Assembly: GCF_016862975.1 (NCBI RefSeq)
Contig: NZ_BONZ01000048.1
Coordinates: forward strand, 1 to 64,000
Direction of reading: 5' to 3'
DNA: 64,000 nucleotides
Source of the DNA: Rugosimonospora africana
GTDB taxonomy: Bacteria > Actinomycetota > Actinomycetes > Mycobacteriales > Micromonosporaceae
This document shows positions 1 through 8,988 of the stretch, one piece after another. Position 1 is the stretch's first letter. The number at the start of each line of letters is the position of its first letter. The position numbers and the translations under genes are program-made. The notes beneath the pieces are model-generated. The model saw nothing but the letters and a program-made list of their open reading frames with translations. It was not told where the DNA came from and ran no database searches.

Positions 1-256
1 AGTAGTCGACGTTCTGCCCGGCTGTGGTGACCACCGACGGAGTCGCGGTCTTCAGCAGGGCGAGCGAGGCGACGCTCACGGTGGTGGACGGCGGCGGCGC
101 GCCGGTGAAGATTTCGGTGACCGGCGCGCGGCCGGACTGGGCGCTGGCGGGCGCCGAGTCGACCAGCGGCAGCCAGCCGGCGATCAGCAACGCGGCGGAG
201 GCCGCGACCGCCCGGCGGAAACGCCCGCTGCGTACAAGAACCCGAAGAGGACTCAC
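1..256 (-). CDS. Secreted repeat protein, N-terminal part (cut by window edge)
   Basis: Only the first 85 codons lie in the window; the gene runs off the left edge. The GTG start follows an in-frame TAG two codons upstream, so no longer start exists in this frame. Residues 1-40 form a signal peptide: arginine-rich n-region, a hydrophobic core (AASAALLIAGWLPLV) and an Ala-rich cleavage area near APASAQ. After it comes a segment reading LLKTATPSVVTTAGQNVDY, which resembles the opening of DUF11/DUF7507-type Ig-like repeats found in long cell-surface proteins of actinomycetes. I infer an exported surface protein with tandem beta-sandwich repeats. No clear Shine-Dalgarno is visible. The family call rests on one partial repeat. 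Confidence 0.6.
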   Translation of the reverse strand, partial: MSPLRVLVRSGRFRRAVAASAALLIAGWLPLVDSAPASAQSGRAPVTEIFTGAPPPSTTVSVASLALLKTATPSVVTTAGQNVDY

Positions 257-500
257 AGGCTACATAGTAGGAAATATGAGTCCATCTAGGATGAGAACGG
301 GCAAAGCGGCGCTTCGGGTCGACGCTCGATGATCGGGTAGCGGAACCCAGTGGGTACTGTGGGGCACGCGGGGTGGTCGCCCGGCCGTAGGCCGGAGATG
401 GAGTGCGGGTCTCGATCGGTACCTCGGCCGAAACGACGCATTCCTGTCGGCGGCAGCCGCGTCTGCATTGACGGCACGGAATTCATCGGGGAGATCGATC

Positions 501-1295
501 GTGGCGCATCGGGGACGGGTCCTCGGCACGGAGTGGCTCACGCCGCACATGGTTCGGGTAGTACTGGGCGGCGACGGGCTGCAGGAGTTCGAGGCCGGGG
601 CGTTCACGGACCACTACGTCAAGATCCATTTCCCGCCGCCCGGGGTGACCTACGACGACCCCGCCGACATCGCGGCCATCCGCGCCAATGAGCCGCGCGA
701 GCGGTGGCCGCGGTCGCGGACCTACACGGTACGCAGGTGGGACCCGGTGGCCCGGGAGCTGACGATCGACTTCGTGTACCACGGCGACGTCGGCTTGGCC
801 GGCCCGTGGGCGGCGGGGGCCAAGCCCGGTGACGAGCTGATCTTCACCGGGCCCGGTGGGGCGTACGCGCCGGACCCGGTGGCCGACTGGCACCTGCTCG
901 CCGGTGACGAGAGCGCGCTGCCGGCCATGGCCGCGGCGATCGAGGCGATGCCCTCGGGCGCGCGGGTCAGGGCGTTCGTCGAGGTGAGCGGACCCGAGGA
1001 GGAGATCGCGATCGACTCGGCGGCCGAGGTGGCGATCGTCTGGCTGCATCGCGGTACGCGCAGGGTCGGTGAGGCCCTGGTCGAGGCGGTGACGGCGGCC
1101 GAGTTCGGCGAGGGCGAGGTGCGGGTCTTCGTCCACGGCGAGGCGCACTTCGTGCGGGCGCTGCGACGGTACCTGCGCATCGATCGCGGACTGCCGCCCA
1201 GCGCGCTGTCGATCAGTGGGTACTGGAGGCTCGGCGCGGACGAGGATGTCTGGCAGGCGACCAAGCGCGAGTGGAACGCCGACGTCGTCTCGTAA
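501..1295 (+). CDS. Siderophore-interacting protein (FAD-binding ferric-siderophore reductase family)
   Basis: A 264-residue protein of the SIP/ViuB family, cytoplasmic flavoproteins that reduce ferric siderophores with NAD(P)H to release iron. The flavin-domain signature RTYTVRRWDP is followed by ELTIDFVYHGD and the turn GPWAAGAKPGDEL. The C-terminal half carries WHLLAGDESALPAMAA and ends with SALSISGYWRLG, both typical of the family's nucleotide-binding and C-terminal segments. Length fits the family. I chose the GTG at 501 because GGGGAG lies 7 nt upstream; a longer TTG start at 468 is possible but lacks a ribosome site. The next gene, a glycosidase, is unrelated, so this is probably a single-gene unit. 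No iron-box-like site was recognised upstream. Confidence 0.88.
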   Translation: MAHRGRVLGTEWLTPHMVRVVLGGDGLQEFEAGAFTDHYVKIHFPPPGVTYDDPADIAAIRANEPRERWPRSRTYTVRRWDPVARELTIDFVYHGDVGLAGPWAAGAKPGDELIFTGPGGAYAPDPVADWHLLAGDESALPAMAAAIEAMPSGARVRAFVEVSGPEEEIAIDSAAEVAIVWLHRGTRRVGEALVEAVTAAEFGEGEVRVFVHGEAHFVRALRRYLRIDRGLPPSALSISGYWRLGADEDVWQATKREWNADVVS

Positions 1296-1545
1296 CGAGC
1301 TGCTTGTCGCCCTCGGCCTCGACCACAGCGGGTAGGAGAGAATCCGGCAGTCGAGATAAGGCCGCGAAGGCGCGCGGACGGTCCGAAACAGCGCAGTGGT
1401 GCTCGCGAAGGGCGGAATCCCCGCTGGGAGCGCCGGGGCTTCGGGTAACGCAGCGCCGCGGAGGTCGCCTATGCGGAATGAAGTGGGGTACTCCTCTCTC
1501 GGGGCAGCACCGAATCGTGCGCAGCGTCGGGAGGGGAGTGGTGAG

Positions 1546-3711
1546 ATGGCCGGGCAGAACAGTGCCGGGCGCCGCGCCACCCCGGCCGACCCCATGCCGG
1601 GAGTGACGATCGACGAGAGCATGCCGAGCACCGAAGGGCGCAAGCTGCCCCCCGAACTCGGTCCGGACGCGGTCGCCATCCTCGAAAGTCGCACGTTCAT
1701 GTACTCCGACGGCATCGGCGATATTCAGGGCGGCACCATCGGCGGCCTGGTGCACTCCGACACCCGGCTGCTGAACAAGTGGCTGCTGACCATCAACGGC
1801 GCACGCCCCCTGGCCGTGCAGGCCCAGCTCATCGAGCACTACTGGGCCGCGTTCTACCTGACGAACCCGCCGCTGGCCGGGCTGAACCCGTACTCGGTCG
1901 GCATCCACCGGCAGCGGCTGCTGGGCGACGCGCTGCGGGAACGGATCGAGCTACGGTCGTTCCTCAACGAGCCGCTCGACCTGGAGCTGCGCGTGTCGGT
2001 CGGCAACGACTTCGCCGACATCTTCGAGATCAAGGACCGGGTACGGGACCGCTCCTCGGAGATCGTCCGGGAGCACTCCGAGGACGACTGCCGCCTGCGG
2101 TTCGGGTACCGCAGCGGCGACTTCGAGGCGCACACGACCGTCGACGCGCAACCGCCGGCCGACCTCATCGACGGCGATGACCTGGTGTGGCGGCTGCGGC
2201 TGGCACCGGGTGAACAGTGGGAGTGCGAGCTTGACGTACCGCTGGAGTTCGGCCCGAGCGAGACAAGGCCGCCGGCCCGCACGTTCGGCGGCAACCTCGA
2301 AGCCCCCGCCGACGACCCGGTCAGCATCTGGCGCAAGAAGATAGTCCACCTGCGCAGCGACTCCCAACTGATCACCCGGATCGTCGAGACGACCGGCCGG
2401 GACATGATCGCGCTGCGGATGGCCGGCATCGTGTTCGATGAGGAGGTTCGCCTGCCGGCCGCGGGCCTGCCGTGGTTTCTCAGCCTGTTCGGCAGGGACA
2501 CCATCATCACCGCGTACCAGGCGCTGTCATTCGGCCCGTTCCTCGCCCGGGCCTCTCTGCTGACCCTGGCGAAGAAGCAGGGCCAGGAATGCAACGGCTT
2601 CAGGGACGAAGAACCCGGCAAAATCATGCACGAGTACCGAGACGGTGAACTGACGAGGCTGGGGCACAAGCCGCACAACCCGTACTACGGCAGCGCCGAC
2701 TCGACACCGCTGTGGCTGATCCTGCTGTCGGAATACTGGCGGTGGACCGGCGACGAGGATCTGGTACGGGACCTGCGCGACCCGGCCATGGCCGCGCTGA
2801 ACTGGATCGACGAGTACGGCGACCGGGACGGTGACGGATACGTCGAGTACCAGACCCGGTCCTCGGCCGGCCTGGGCAACCAGTGCTGGCGCGACTCCTG
2901 GGACGGCGTCCAGTACGCCAACGGCAGCATCCCCGTGCTGCCCATCGCGACCTGCGAGACTCAGGGCTACGTGTACGACGCGAAGCTGCGCGTCGCCGAA
3001 CTCGCCGACGGGCCGCTGGCCGATCCCGAACTTGCCACCCGGCTACGGGAGCAGGCGGCCACGCTGCGCGATCAGTTCAACCGCGACTTCTGGATCGACG
3101 GACGCGGCGGCTACTACGCCATCGGACTGGACGGCGACAAGCACCACATCGACTCCCTGACCTCCAACATCGGGCACCTGCTCTGGTCGGGAATCGTCCC
3201 GCCCGAACGCGCTCAACCGATTGTCGACCGGCTCATGTCAGAGGAGTTGTTCTCCGGCTGGGGCGTACGCACGATGTCCACATTGGACGTCGGGTACAAC
3301 CCGATCGGCTACCACCACGGTACCGTGTGGCCGCACGACAACTCCATCATCGCCGCGGGGCTGGCCCGGTACGGGTACCGCGACGAAGCCAACCGCATCA
3401 CCATGGCGCTGTTCGAGGCCGCGGAACACTCCGGTTACCGGCTGCCCGAGACCCTCTCCGGGCATCCACGCGAAGCTACCCGCTTTCCGGTCCGGTACCC
3501 CACCGCGTGCAACCCGCAGGCGTGGGCCAGCGCGGCGCCCATGCTGTTCCTGAAGTCGATGGTGGGGCTGGCCGCGCGCAACGGTCGGGTCGAGATCGAC
3601 CCGCGTGTACCCGACGAGGTGGGCGAGATCGTGCTCGAAGGCGTCTACACCTGCGGGTCACGGTGGAACATCACCGCGGCGGGGACGTCCGGTCGCGTCG
3701 AGCGAGCCTGA
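1546..3711 (+). CDS. Glycogen debranching-type amylo-alpha-1,6-glucosidase
   Basis: A 721-residue cytoplasmic glycosidase. The N-terminal part (about 45-250) matches the GDE_N_bis-type beta-domain: FMYSDGIGDIQGG, GLVHSDTRLLNKW. The remainder is an (alpha/alpha)6 barrel with PWFLSLFGRDTIITAYQAL, GDGYVEYQTRSSAGLGNQCW and GYHHGTVWPHDNSIIAAG, the pattern of amylo-1,6-glucosidase/MGH1-like enzymes. The family acts on alpha-linked oligosaccharides, trimming branches or remodelling trehalose or glycogen. The ATG at 1546 is preceded by GAGGGGAG at 7 nt spacing; an upstream in-frame GTG at 1396 would add 50 residues of low-complexity sequence. The gene converges on the ferredoxin gene with 12 nt between stops. 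Substrate is inferred only from the family. Confidence 0.88.
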   Translation: MAGQNSAGRRATPADPMPGVTIDESMPSTEGRKLPPELGPDAVAILESRTFMYSDGIGDIQGGTIGGLVHSDTRLLNKWLLTINGARPLAVQAQLIEHYWAAFYLTNPPLAGLNPYSVGIHRQRLLGDALRERIELRSFLNEPLDLELRVSVGNDFADIFEIKDRVRDRSSEIVREHSEDDCRLRFGYRSGDFEAHTTVDAQPPADLIDGDDLVWRLRLAPGEQWECELDVPLEFGPSETRPPARTFGGNLEAPADDPVSIWRKKIVHLRSDSQLITRIVETTGRDMIALRMAGIVFDEEVRLPAAGLPWFLSLFGRDTIITAYQALSFGPFLARASLLTLAKKQGQECNGFRDEEPGKIMHEYRDGELTRLGHKPHNPYYGSADSTPLWLILLSEYWRWTGDEDLVRDLRDPAMAALNWIDEYGDRDGDGYVEYQTRSSAGLGNQCWRDSWDGVQYANGSIPVLPIATCETQGYVYDAKLRVAELADGPLADPELATRLREQAATLRDQFNRDFWIDGRGGYYAIGLDGDKHHIDSLTSNIGHLLWSGIVPPERAQPIVDRLMSEELFSGWGVRTMSTLDVGYNPIGYHHGTVWPHDNSIIAAGLARYGYRDEANRITMALFEAAEHSGYRLPETLSGHPREATRFPVRYPTACNPQAWASAAPMLFLKSMVGLAARNGRVEIDPRVPDEVGEIVLEGVYTCGSRWNITAAGTSGRVERA

Positions 3712-3723
3712 GGTCGGGCGTTG

Positions 3724-3924
3724 TCAGCCCTCCTCGTGGATCTCGATGACCGAGGCGGGGCAGCGGGTGGCGGCCTCGTAGGCATTCTCCTGCTGCTCCG
3801 GCGCCGGGTCCGGGTCGAGCAGCACGACCACCCCGTCGTCGTCGCGCTGGTCGAAGAGTTCCGGGGCGATCAGCGCGCAGACGCCCGAACCGATGCAGCG
3901 CTCCGCGTGGATGTCGATCCGCAT
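3724..3924 (-). CDS. 3Fe-4S type ferredoxin, P450 partner
   Basis: A 66-residue acidic ferredoxin. The cluster motif CIGSGVC near residues 10-16 and a third cysteine in TRCP near residue 55 give the three-cysteine pattern of actinobacterial 3Fe-4S ferredoxins that pass electrons to cytochromes P450. The ATG overlaps the P450 stop codon by one base (TGATG), so the two are translationally coupled. No reductase gene is adjacent; electrons probably come from a general ferredoxin reductase elsewhere. Confidence 0.93.
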   Translation of the reverse strand: MRIDIHAERCIGSGVCALIAPELFDQRDDDGVVVLLDPDPAPEQQENAYEAATRCPASVIEIHEEG

Positions 3925-5183
3925 CAGGCGCCGCCCTCCGCCGCCGGCAGGACTTTGTCCCACGTCACCGGGAGAGCGACCGGGCCGAGAACCGCGGTGT
4001 CGACCTTGAAGCGGATGTCGTCGAACGGGACGGCCAGGCGCAGCGAGGGGATGCGCCGGGCGACCGTGGCCAGGACGGTGGTCAGCTCCAGCCGGGCCAG
4101 CTGCTGGCCGACACACTGGTGCGGGCCGTGGCCGAATCCGAGGTGCGCACCGGCCGGGCGGCTGACGTCGAGATGGTCGCCGTCGGGGTGCAGCGCGGAG
4201 TCGCGGTTGGCCGACTGGATCGCGACCACCACGTAGTCGCCGACCTTGACGGGCTGGCCGGCGATTTCGGTGTCCTCGGTGACCTCGCGCAGCAGTCCGC
4301 CGCCGACGCCGAGGTAGCGGACCAGTTCCTCGGCCGCCGTGGCGGCCAGCCCCGGGTCGGCGCGCAGGCGATCGAGCTCCTGCGGGTGCTCCAGCAGTGC
4401 CAGCAGCCCGTGACTGATCATGCTGGCGGTGGTGTCATACCCGGCGAGGAGCATGGCGGCGCTCATCCTGACCAGTTCCGCGTCGGTGAACGGCCGTTCG
4501 GTCCCGTCGCTGCGTACGATCATGCGGCTGATGACGTCCTCGCCCGGGTTCGCCCGGCGTGTCATCACGGTCGCGTACAGGTACTCGAACAGCGGCCGCA
4601 TCGCCTCGCCGACCTCGGCGGCGGTCAACGCGCCCGTGAACAGCGCCTCGGCCGCCTTCTGGAACAGTCCCCGGTCGCCTTCCGGCACGCCGAGCAACTC
4701 GGCGATCACCGCGGTCGTCACCGGCCGGGCAAACTGGGCATAGAAATCGACCGGCGGTTCGACCGCCGCCACCGCGTCGAGCCGCTGGTCCACGATGGCC
4801 TGCACGAGTGGGCGCAGCTGGCCGATCCGCTTCATGTTGGACATCTCCGGCGCCATGTGCCGCCGAAACCGCAGGTGCTCGCCGCCGTCCATGCGCGGAA
4901 ACTCGCCCTCGCCGACCGGCTCGGCGCCGCTGAATCCCAGCAGAATGTGGGCCGCGGTCCCGGGCCGGTTGCTGAACCGGCGCGGGTCGCCGAGCACCTC
5001 CCGCACGTCGGCGTACCGGCTGACCAACCACGCCCGCACCCCGGTCGGACAGGTCACCCGGATGACCGGATGATCGGCCCGCAGCCGCTCATACTCCGGC
5101 GGCGGCGCGAACGGGCACCGCTGCTCGTCGGGCAACGGCAGCGACGGCAGCTCTTCGGCGTGGTTTCCCATGACGGATGTCAT
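3924..5183 (-). CDS. Cytochrome P450
   Basis: A 419-residue soluble bacterial-type P450 monooxygenase. The heme-binding loop FGHGPHQCVG places the thiolate ligand at about Cys357. The I-helix reads LLAGYDTTASM with the conserved acid/threonine pair, and the K-helix ExxR is ELVR. It is likely to hydroxylate or oxidise a small organic substrate using the co-translated ferredoxin. The sequence looks CYP105/CYP107-like, but subfamily and substrate cannot be read by eye. The start at 5183 has GGGGAG 4 nt upstream; MGNHAEE at 5171 is an alternative. The divergent neighbour is an exported serine hydrolase, across 245 nt holding both promoters. There is no adjacent biosynthetic cluster. Confidence 0.94.
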   Translation of the reverse strand: MTSVMGNHAEELPSLPLPDEQRCPFAPPPEYERLRADHPVIRVTCPTGVRAWLVSRYADVREVLGDPRRFSNRPGTAAHILLGFSGAEPVGEGEFPRMDGGEHLRFRRHMAPEMSNMKRIGQLRPLVQAIVDQRLDAVAAVEPPVDFYAQFARPVTTAVIAELLGVPEGDRGLFQKAAEALFTGALTAAEVGEAMRPLFEYLYATVMTRRANPGEDVISRMIVRSDGTERPFTDAELVRMSAAMLLAGYDTTASMISHGLLALLEHPQELDRLRADPGLAATAAEELVRYLGVGGGLLREVTEDTEIAGQPVKVGDYVVVAIQSANRDSALHPDGDHLDVSRPAGAHLGFGHGPHQCVGQQLARLELTTVLATVARRIPSLRLAVPFDDIRFKVDTAVLGPVALPVTWDKVLPAAEGGA

Positions 5184-5428
5184 CGCACTCCCCGTTGGTC
5201 GGCTCCGGCAATGGCATCCATCCTTGTCGAACGATGTCGGGAAACGCCAGAGCCGAAATTCGCGCCACCCGTGGCGTCGCCCTGGCGCCGCCGACGGTGC
5301 CGTGCCGGCCTCTGCCCGGCGGCCCCGGCTCCGGGACATGAACGCCGAGCACTGCGACAACGACTGGAATCCGACGTTCTTCGGTGAAGCTCGGACATTC
5401 GCGTCCTACTGTTTGTAGTGTTCCAGCC

Positions 5429-6355
5429 ATGTCGCGCAGATCTCAACGTATCGCCACGACGGGTGCGTTCGTCACTCCGATCGTTGTCGCTACCGCGGTG
5501 CTGATGACGGCGAACCATTCGCACGCGTCGGACATGGTGGCCGCGAGCGCGCCGTCCGCGTCCGCGCCGTCCGCGTCCGCACCTGGGTCGCCGTCGGCGT
5601 CCCCGTCGGCGTCCCCGTCCCCGTCCGTTGACTCTGCCGTGGCCGTCCGTGCGCAGGTCGCCGCCTATCTGGCTCAGTACGGTTCGCACGCCTCCTTTGC
5701 CCTGCTAGACCGAGTCACCGGTGAGAAGATCCTCTACCAGGAGACCATTCCGTTCGAGACCGCGAGCATCGTCAAGGTCGACATCCTGGCCACTCTGCTC
5801 TTGCGGGATCAGCAGTCCGGTGCGCGACTGTCCCTGTCGCAACAGCGGCTGGCGACCGAGATGATCACCAAGAGCGACAACGACGCGGCCACTGCCCTCT
5901 GGAATCAGATCGGCGCGGCCTCCGGCCTGGCCAAGGCGAACGCCTTGTTCGGATTGACCGGGACCACACCGGGACAGCACGGGTGGTGGGGCCGTACCAC
6001 CACCACCGCGGCGGACCAGCTCCGGCTGCTTGAGCTGATCGCCGATCCGTCGGGGCCGCTCGACTCCTCCAGGCGGTCATATCTGCTCGGGCTGATGAGT
6101 CAGGTGGAGAGCGACCAGCGGTGGGGGATACCAGACGCGGCCGGCGCGCAGGTGACCGGCGTCTACGTCAAGAACGGCTGGATGACCCGCAGCACCCCGA
6201 GCGATTGGGTCATCAACAGCATCGGCCGGATCGTCGAGCCCGGGCACGACTGGCTGATCGTCGTCCTGTCCAACCACAACCCGACGCAGGCCTCGGGGAT
6301 CGCGCTCGTCCAGCACGCCGCCGACCTTGCCGTCAAAAATCACCCGAGCCCCTGA
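5429..6355 (+). CDS. Exported class A beta-lactamase-like serine hydrolase
   Basis: A 308-residue exported protein. A signal peptide (residues 1-33) is followed by a low-complexity Ser/Ala/Pro linker, about 38-68, made of SAPSA and SASP units. The catalytic domain shows SIVK (Ser113, Lys116), SDN at 149-151, and KNG in VYVKNGWM in place of the usual KTG. A Glu166-type ExxLN motif is not evident, so it is more likely a penicillin-interacting hydrolase of the Beta-lactamase2 family than an efficient beta-lactamase. No ribosome site precedes the ATG. A TAGTGT hexamer 7 nt upstream could be a -10 box, which suggests a leaderless transcript. An in-frame GTG at 5384 is a weaker start. Confidence 0.82.
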   Translation: MSRRSQRIATTGAFVTPIVVATAVLMTANHSHASDMVAASAPSASAPSASAPGSPSASPSASPSPSVDSAVAVRAQVAAYLAQYGSHASFALLDRVTGEKILYQETIPFETASIVKVDILATLLLRDQQSGARLSLSQQRLATEMITKSDNDAATALWNQIGAASGLAKANALFGLTGTTPGQHGWWGRTTTTAADQLRLLELIADPSGPLDSSRRSYLLGLMSQVESDQRWGIPDAAGAQVTGVYVKNGWMTRSTPSDWVINSIGRIVEPGHDWLIVVLSNHNPTQASGIALVQHAADLAVKNHPSP

Positions 6356-6411
6356 GCACGCCGGTCGTCCTGCGCAGGGGCGGCCCCGCTCAAGCGTCTA
6401 CGTCGGTAGCG

Positions 6412-7257
6412 CTACTTGTCGGGGTGGCCGGCGTCGTGGGATTTTCCGTGCCCGATCGCCTTCCCGTTCCCCGTCGTCTTCGTGATTCCGGCCGGGCTCG
6501 CCTTTCCTTTAGCCTTGCCCGGATGTGTCGCGGGCGCTGTGGTCGCCGGGGACGTCGCCGGCTTGCCCGAGGACGGGTTCCCATCCGATGGACGGGTGAG
6601 CAGGTCGGCGCAGAAGGTCGTTACTCGGGACTCGCCACCGGCGAGCACGGACAGGGCCCGCTCAAGCTCCGGGTCCATCGGCTTGCCGTGCGGGTTCTTG
6701 TCAGCGGACGTCCACTTGCGACACAGCGCTACCGCTTCCGGCCCATTCGGATCGACGGTCGCAACGCTTGCGGTCGGGGCCGGCGGGGGCGAGGGCCGGA
6801 CGCCGACGCCCGGACTGGTGCTGCCACGCGGTCGCGACACGCTCGGTGCCGGCACGCCGAATGGTGCGAGCACGCGATGGGCGCCCCACTGCGCGCTGGA
6901 GGGGAGGTGGTTGGTTCTCGCGGCCAGAGCGCTACCGCCGCCCGTCACCACCATGGTCACCGCCAACGTCTTCGTCACGATCGCTCTGGACACTGGTACA
7001 GGTTTATGCCGTCTCGTCGTCGTCGCGGTGGTCGGTGCCGCATGGCCGTACACCGCGAGGAAACCGGCGACGGCCGCTGACTCATTGACTAATTCCTTCG
7101 CCGAGGCGGGGGATCTGGCCGCTTTCAGCAGCGCGTTCAATCCCTGGAACTGTCTGCCGGGATGGGGCCCGGCAATCAGACGCTCCGTTTGCGTCGGGCC
7201 GATCCGATCAGTTCGCCGTGTTCGTACCATCCGCCGAACAGCGCGCCACCATCTCAT
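6412..7257 (-). CDS. Putative membrane anti-sigma factor partnered with ECF sigma factor
   Basis: A 281-residue single-pass protein. The cytoplasmic N-terminal region (1-85) contains TQTERLIAG, LNALLKAARSPAS and ESAAVAGFLAVY; one transmembrane helix spans about 94-114. Outside comes a Pro/Ser-rich stretch, then a conserved module with two cysteines (about Cys179 and Cys216) and AGGESRV, and a Gly/Lys/His-rich tail. Its ATG overlaps the sigma stop codon (ATGA), so the two are coupled. A full-length paralogue in the same arrangement lies at 48906-49742, which shows the pair is a real functional unit. There is no ZAS zinc motif (HxxxCxxC), so the anti-sigma role is inferred from genetic linkage and topology. 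Confidence 0.7.
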   Translation of the reverse strand: MRWWRAVRRMVRTRRTDRIGPTQTERLIAGPHPGRQFQGLNALLKAARSPASAKELVNESAAVAGFLAVYGHAAPTTATTTRRHKPVPVSRAIVTKTLAVTMVVTGGGSALAARTNHLPSSAQWGAHRVLAPFGVPAPSVSRPRGSTSPGVGVRPSPPPAPTASVATVDPNGPEAVALCRKWTSADKNPHGKPMDPELERALSVLAGGESRVTTFCADLLTRPSDGNPSSGKPATSPATTAPATHPGKAKGKASPAGITKTTGNGKAIGHGKSHDAGHPDK

Positions 7258-7919
7258 CCGCGGTACTCTCCGTCCGAGCGGGCCGGACTTGCCGACGTGT
7301 CGGACAGCCCGTCGGGCTTCACATTGCCGTTGCGCTCCTGGACCTGCGGGTGGGCGGCCAACCGCCGCAGGCCGCGCATGGTGGCCACCCGTACCGCGCC
7401 TGGTTGCTTGTCCAACACCTCGGCCGTCGCGGCGACGCTGAGCCCGGCCACGACACGCAACATCACCGCCTCGGCCTGATCCGGCGGCAGCGACGCGATC
7501 ACGGCGAGCGCCCATGCCGTGTCCGCATCCTCCAGCACCTCCAGTGCGACGTCCCGGACCTGCGGGTCCCCGATCTCCTCGCCGGAGAAATCCGCGGGCT
7601 CCTCCTTGCGCCGCAGCGCCCGACGTCGTTCGTCGATCCCGCGGTGCCGCGCGATCCGGAACAGCCACACGCGGAACGCCGAGAAGTCGCCCTCAAAGCG
7701 GTTCAGATCGCGGGCCGCCTGCAACCACGTCTCCGACGCGACGTCTTCGGCGGCGTGACCGACGACCACCCGCAGGTATCGCAGAATGTCGGGCTGAAGC
7801 GACCGCCACAGTGCCGCGAAGCCGACCGCGTCACCCGCCACTGCCGAGTGGAGGGCGTCGGTGAGGTTCCCATCGCCCGACACCTTGATCGTACGGAGTC
7901 CCCTTCCCTGCGCGCTCAT
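7254..7919 (-). CDS. ECF-type RNA polymerase sigma factor
   Basis: A 221-residue sigma-70-family protein of the extracytoplasmic-function type. The region-2 segment runs from GFAALWRSLQPDILRYLR through EDVASETWLQAARDL to FRVWLFRIARHRGIDE. The region-4 segment includes ASLPPDQAEAVMLRVVAGLS and GAVRVATMRGLRRLA. It would direct RNA polymerase to stress or envelope genes and be held by the coupled downstream membrane protein. A GTG at 7883 aligns exactly with the start of the paralogue at 48293 and may be the true start; neither start has a strong ribosome site. Paralogy with the 48.3 kb sigma is high across both domains. Confidence 0.9.
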   Translation of the reverse strand: MSAQGRGLRTIKVSGDGNLTDALHSAVAGDAVGFAALWRSLQPDILRYLRVVVGHAAEDVASETWLQAARDLNRFEGDFSAFRVWLFRIARHRGIDERRRALRRKEEPADFSGEEIGDPQVRDVALEVLEDADTAWALAVIASLPPDQAEAVMLRVVAGLSVAATAEVLDKQPGAVRVATMRGLRRLAAHPQVQERNGNVKPDGLSDTSASPARSDGEYRG

Positions 7920-8049
7920 CGGGCGGCGGTGAGGTGGGCAGGTGGCGGCCGGCGGGTCGATCGACGGTGGGACGCGAGTGAACGTCCGCGTACTGTTCGC
8001 GGCTGCACCGGTGGCGAGGACTCCGACGAGGTCATCAGCCGGGTACCAG

Positions 8050-8550
8050 CTACACGAGGTCGCCGCGCGGCTCGACGCTCACGTGGGTAGCACCGTCCGG
8101 GAGGGCGAGCAGAATCGCCAGAGCCATGTGAACCGTCGAGAGTTTGTCGCCGAGGTGCTGATCGCGTGCCCAGGCACTGATCCGGATCAGTGCGACGGTC
8201 CGGGACCGGTCGTCGAACTCCCGCACCCGTTCGAGTATCGGGGTCAGCCAGCCACGATCGTCGAGTCGCTCTGGCACCCGGTACACATGGACGCCGGGGG
8301 CCACGCGCCGCGGCCTGTTCGGTAACACCCATCCGGATCTGACAACGCTTCCCGGCCTGGATGCGATTCGAGGCACATCGATATCTGTGCTGGGCGCAGA
8401 TCGGGGCGTGAGGGAGCTCGGCTGTCCTGAATCGCCGGTGGGGGCGACCACGGAATTGGAGCGGGCCGGAGTTCTGCGGGCTTGGACGGGAACCGGTGCC
8501 TGTGGCACGGAACTCAAGGCTGCTCTCGAAGATGATCCCGTCATGCGCAC
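8050..8550 (-). CDS. Uncharacterised protein with duplicated N-terminal region
   Basis: A 166-residue reading frame I do not recognise. The first 40 residues (MTGSSSRAALSS... from the ATG at 8544) are low-complexity and match the N-terminus of the small frame at 8989-9243, so the locus has been duplicated. The C-terminal 80 residues look like a folded domain: VHVYRVPERL, WLTPILERVREF, VALIRISAWARDQHLG and STVHMALAILLALP. The GTG at 8550 or the ATG at 8544 could start it; no clear ribosome site is visible. It lies in a minus-strand run with the LOTUS-like gene. It could be a real accessory gene or a recombined remnant. Confidence 0.45.
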   Translation of the reverse strand: MRMTGSSSRAALSSVPQAPVPVQARRTPARSNSVVAPTGDSGQPSSLTPRSAPSTDIDVPRIASRPGSVVRSGWVLPNRPRRVAPGVHVYRVPERLDDRGWLTPILERVREFDDRSRTVALIRISAWARDQHLGDKLSTVHMALAILLALPDGATHVSVEPRGDLV

Positions 8551-8730
8551 ACATTAGGCGTTCATCGACCGGCGGTCGTCGAATATGAGCATCGGCTCAT
8601 GGTATTCGCAATTAGTGATCGGACTGGCCGGCGAGTGTAACGCCTGGTCGTCGTGTATCGCTCTTTGGCGCCCTCCGGCGCGACTGTGGTGCGAATATCA
8701 GTTGGTTTTGGGCCGGCGGCGACAATAGGG
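8461..8730. repeat. Direct repeat copy 1 (N-terminus plus upstream DNA)
   Basis: This segment matches 9165-9432 in the same orientation with patches of identity, including GATCCCGTCATGCGC, TGGTATTCGC and GGCGACAATAGGG. It covers the 5' end of the minus-strand frame at 8050-8550 and about 180 nt upstream of it. The divergence suggests an old tandem duplication. Identity is patchy and the boundaries are estimated by eye. Confidence 0.6.
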
Positions 8731-8988
8731 GCAAGACGGTTTATCTGCCCAGCCGAACGGCTCGCGTCGGTGTTCGGGAAATTCTCCCGAATTTCTTCCA
8801 CAATGTCTACCCGGGCTTCCTTTGGGTGTTTGACCCCTCCAGGTGGCCTGCGGTTTTGGCCGCTGCCCTGATGGGGCGCGCATGGGTTGGTACACGGCGC
8901 TGTCGATGATGCCGCGAGGGAGAGGGTCGGCGGCTGCCGATGATGACTGTCGCGCAGCGATGGTCGCGCGCCATCCGCGATCTATCGG
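8551..8988. other. Intergenic stretch upstream of 8050-8550 frame
   Basis: No convincing gene on either strand. The left half is the upstream part of repeat copy 1. The short frames here (for example 8562-8801 minus) show no recognisable domain, and their DNA counterpart in the second repeat copy is not conserved as protein. It probably holds the promoter for the minus-strand frame. Confidence 0.5.

Noticed and set aside
6412-7668. Long N-terminal extension of the anti-sigma-like frame to 7668
   Set aside because: It overlaps the sigma factor coding region in another frame; the ATG at 7257 overlaps the sigma stop and fits the paralogue.
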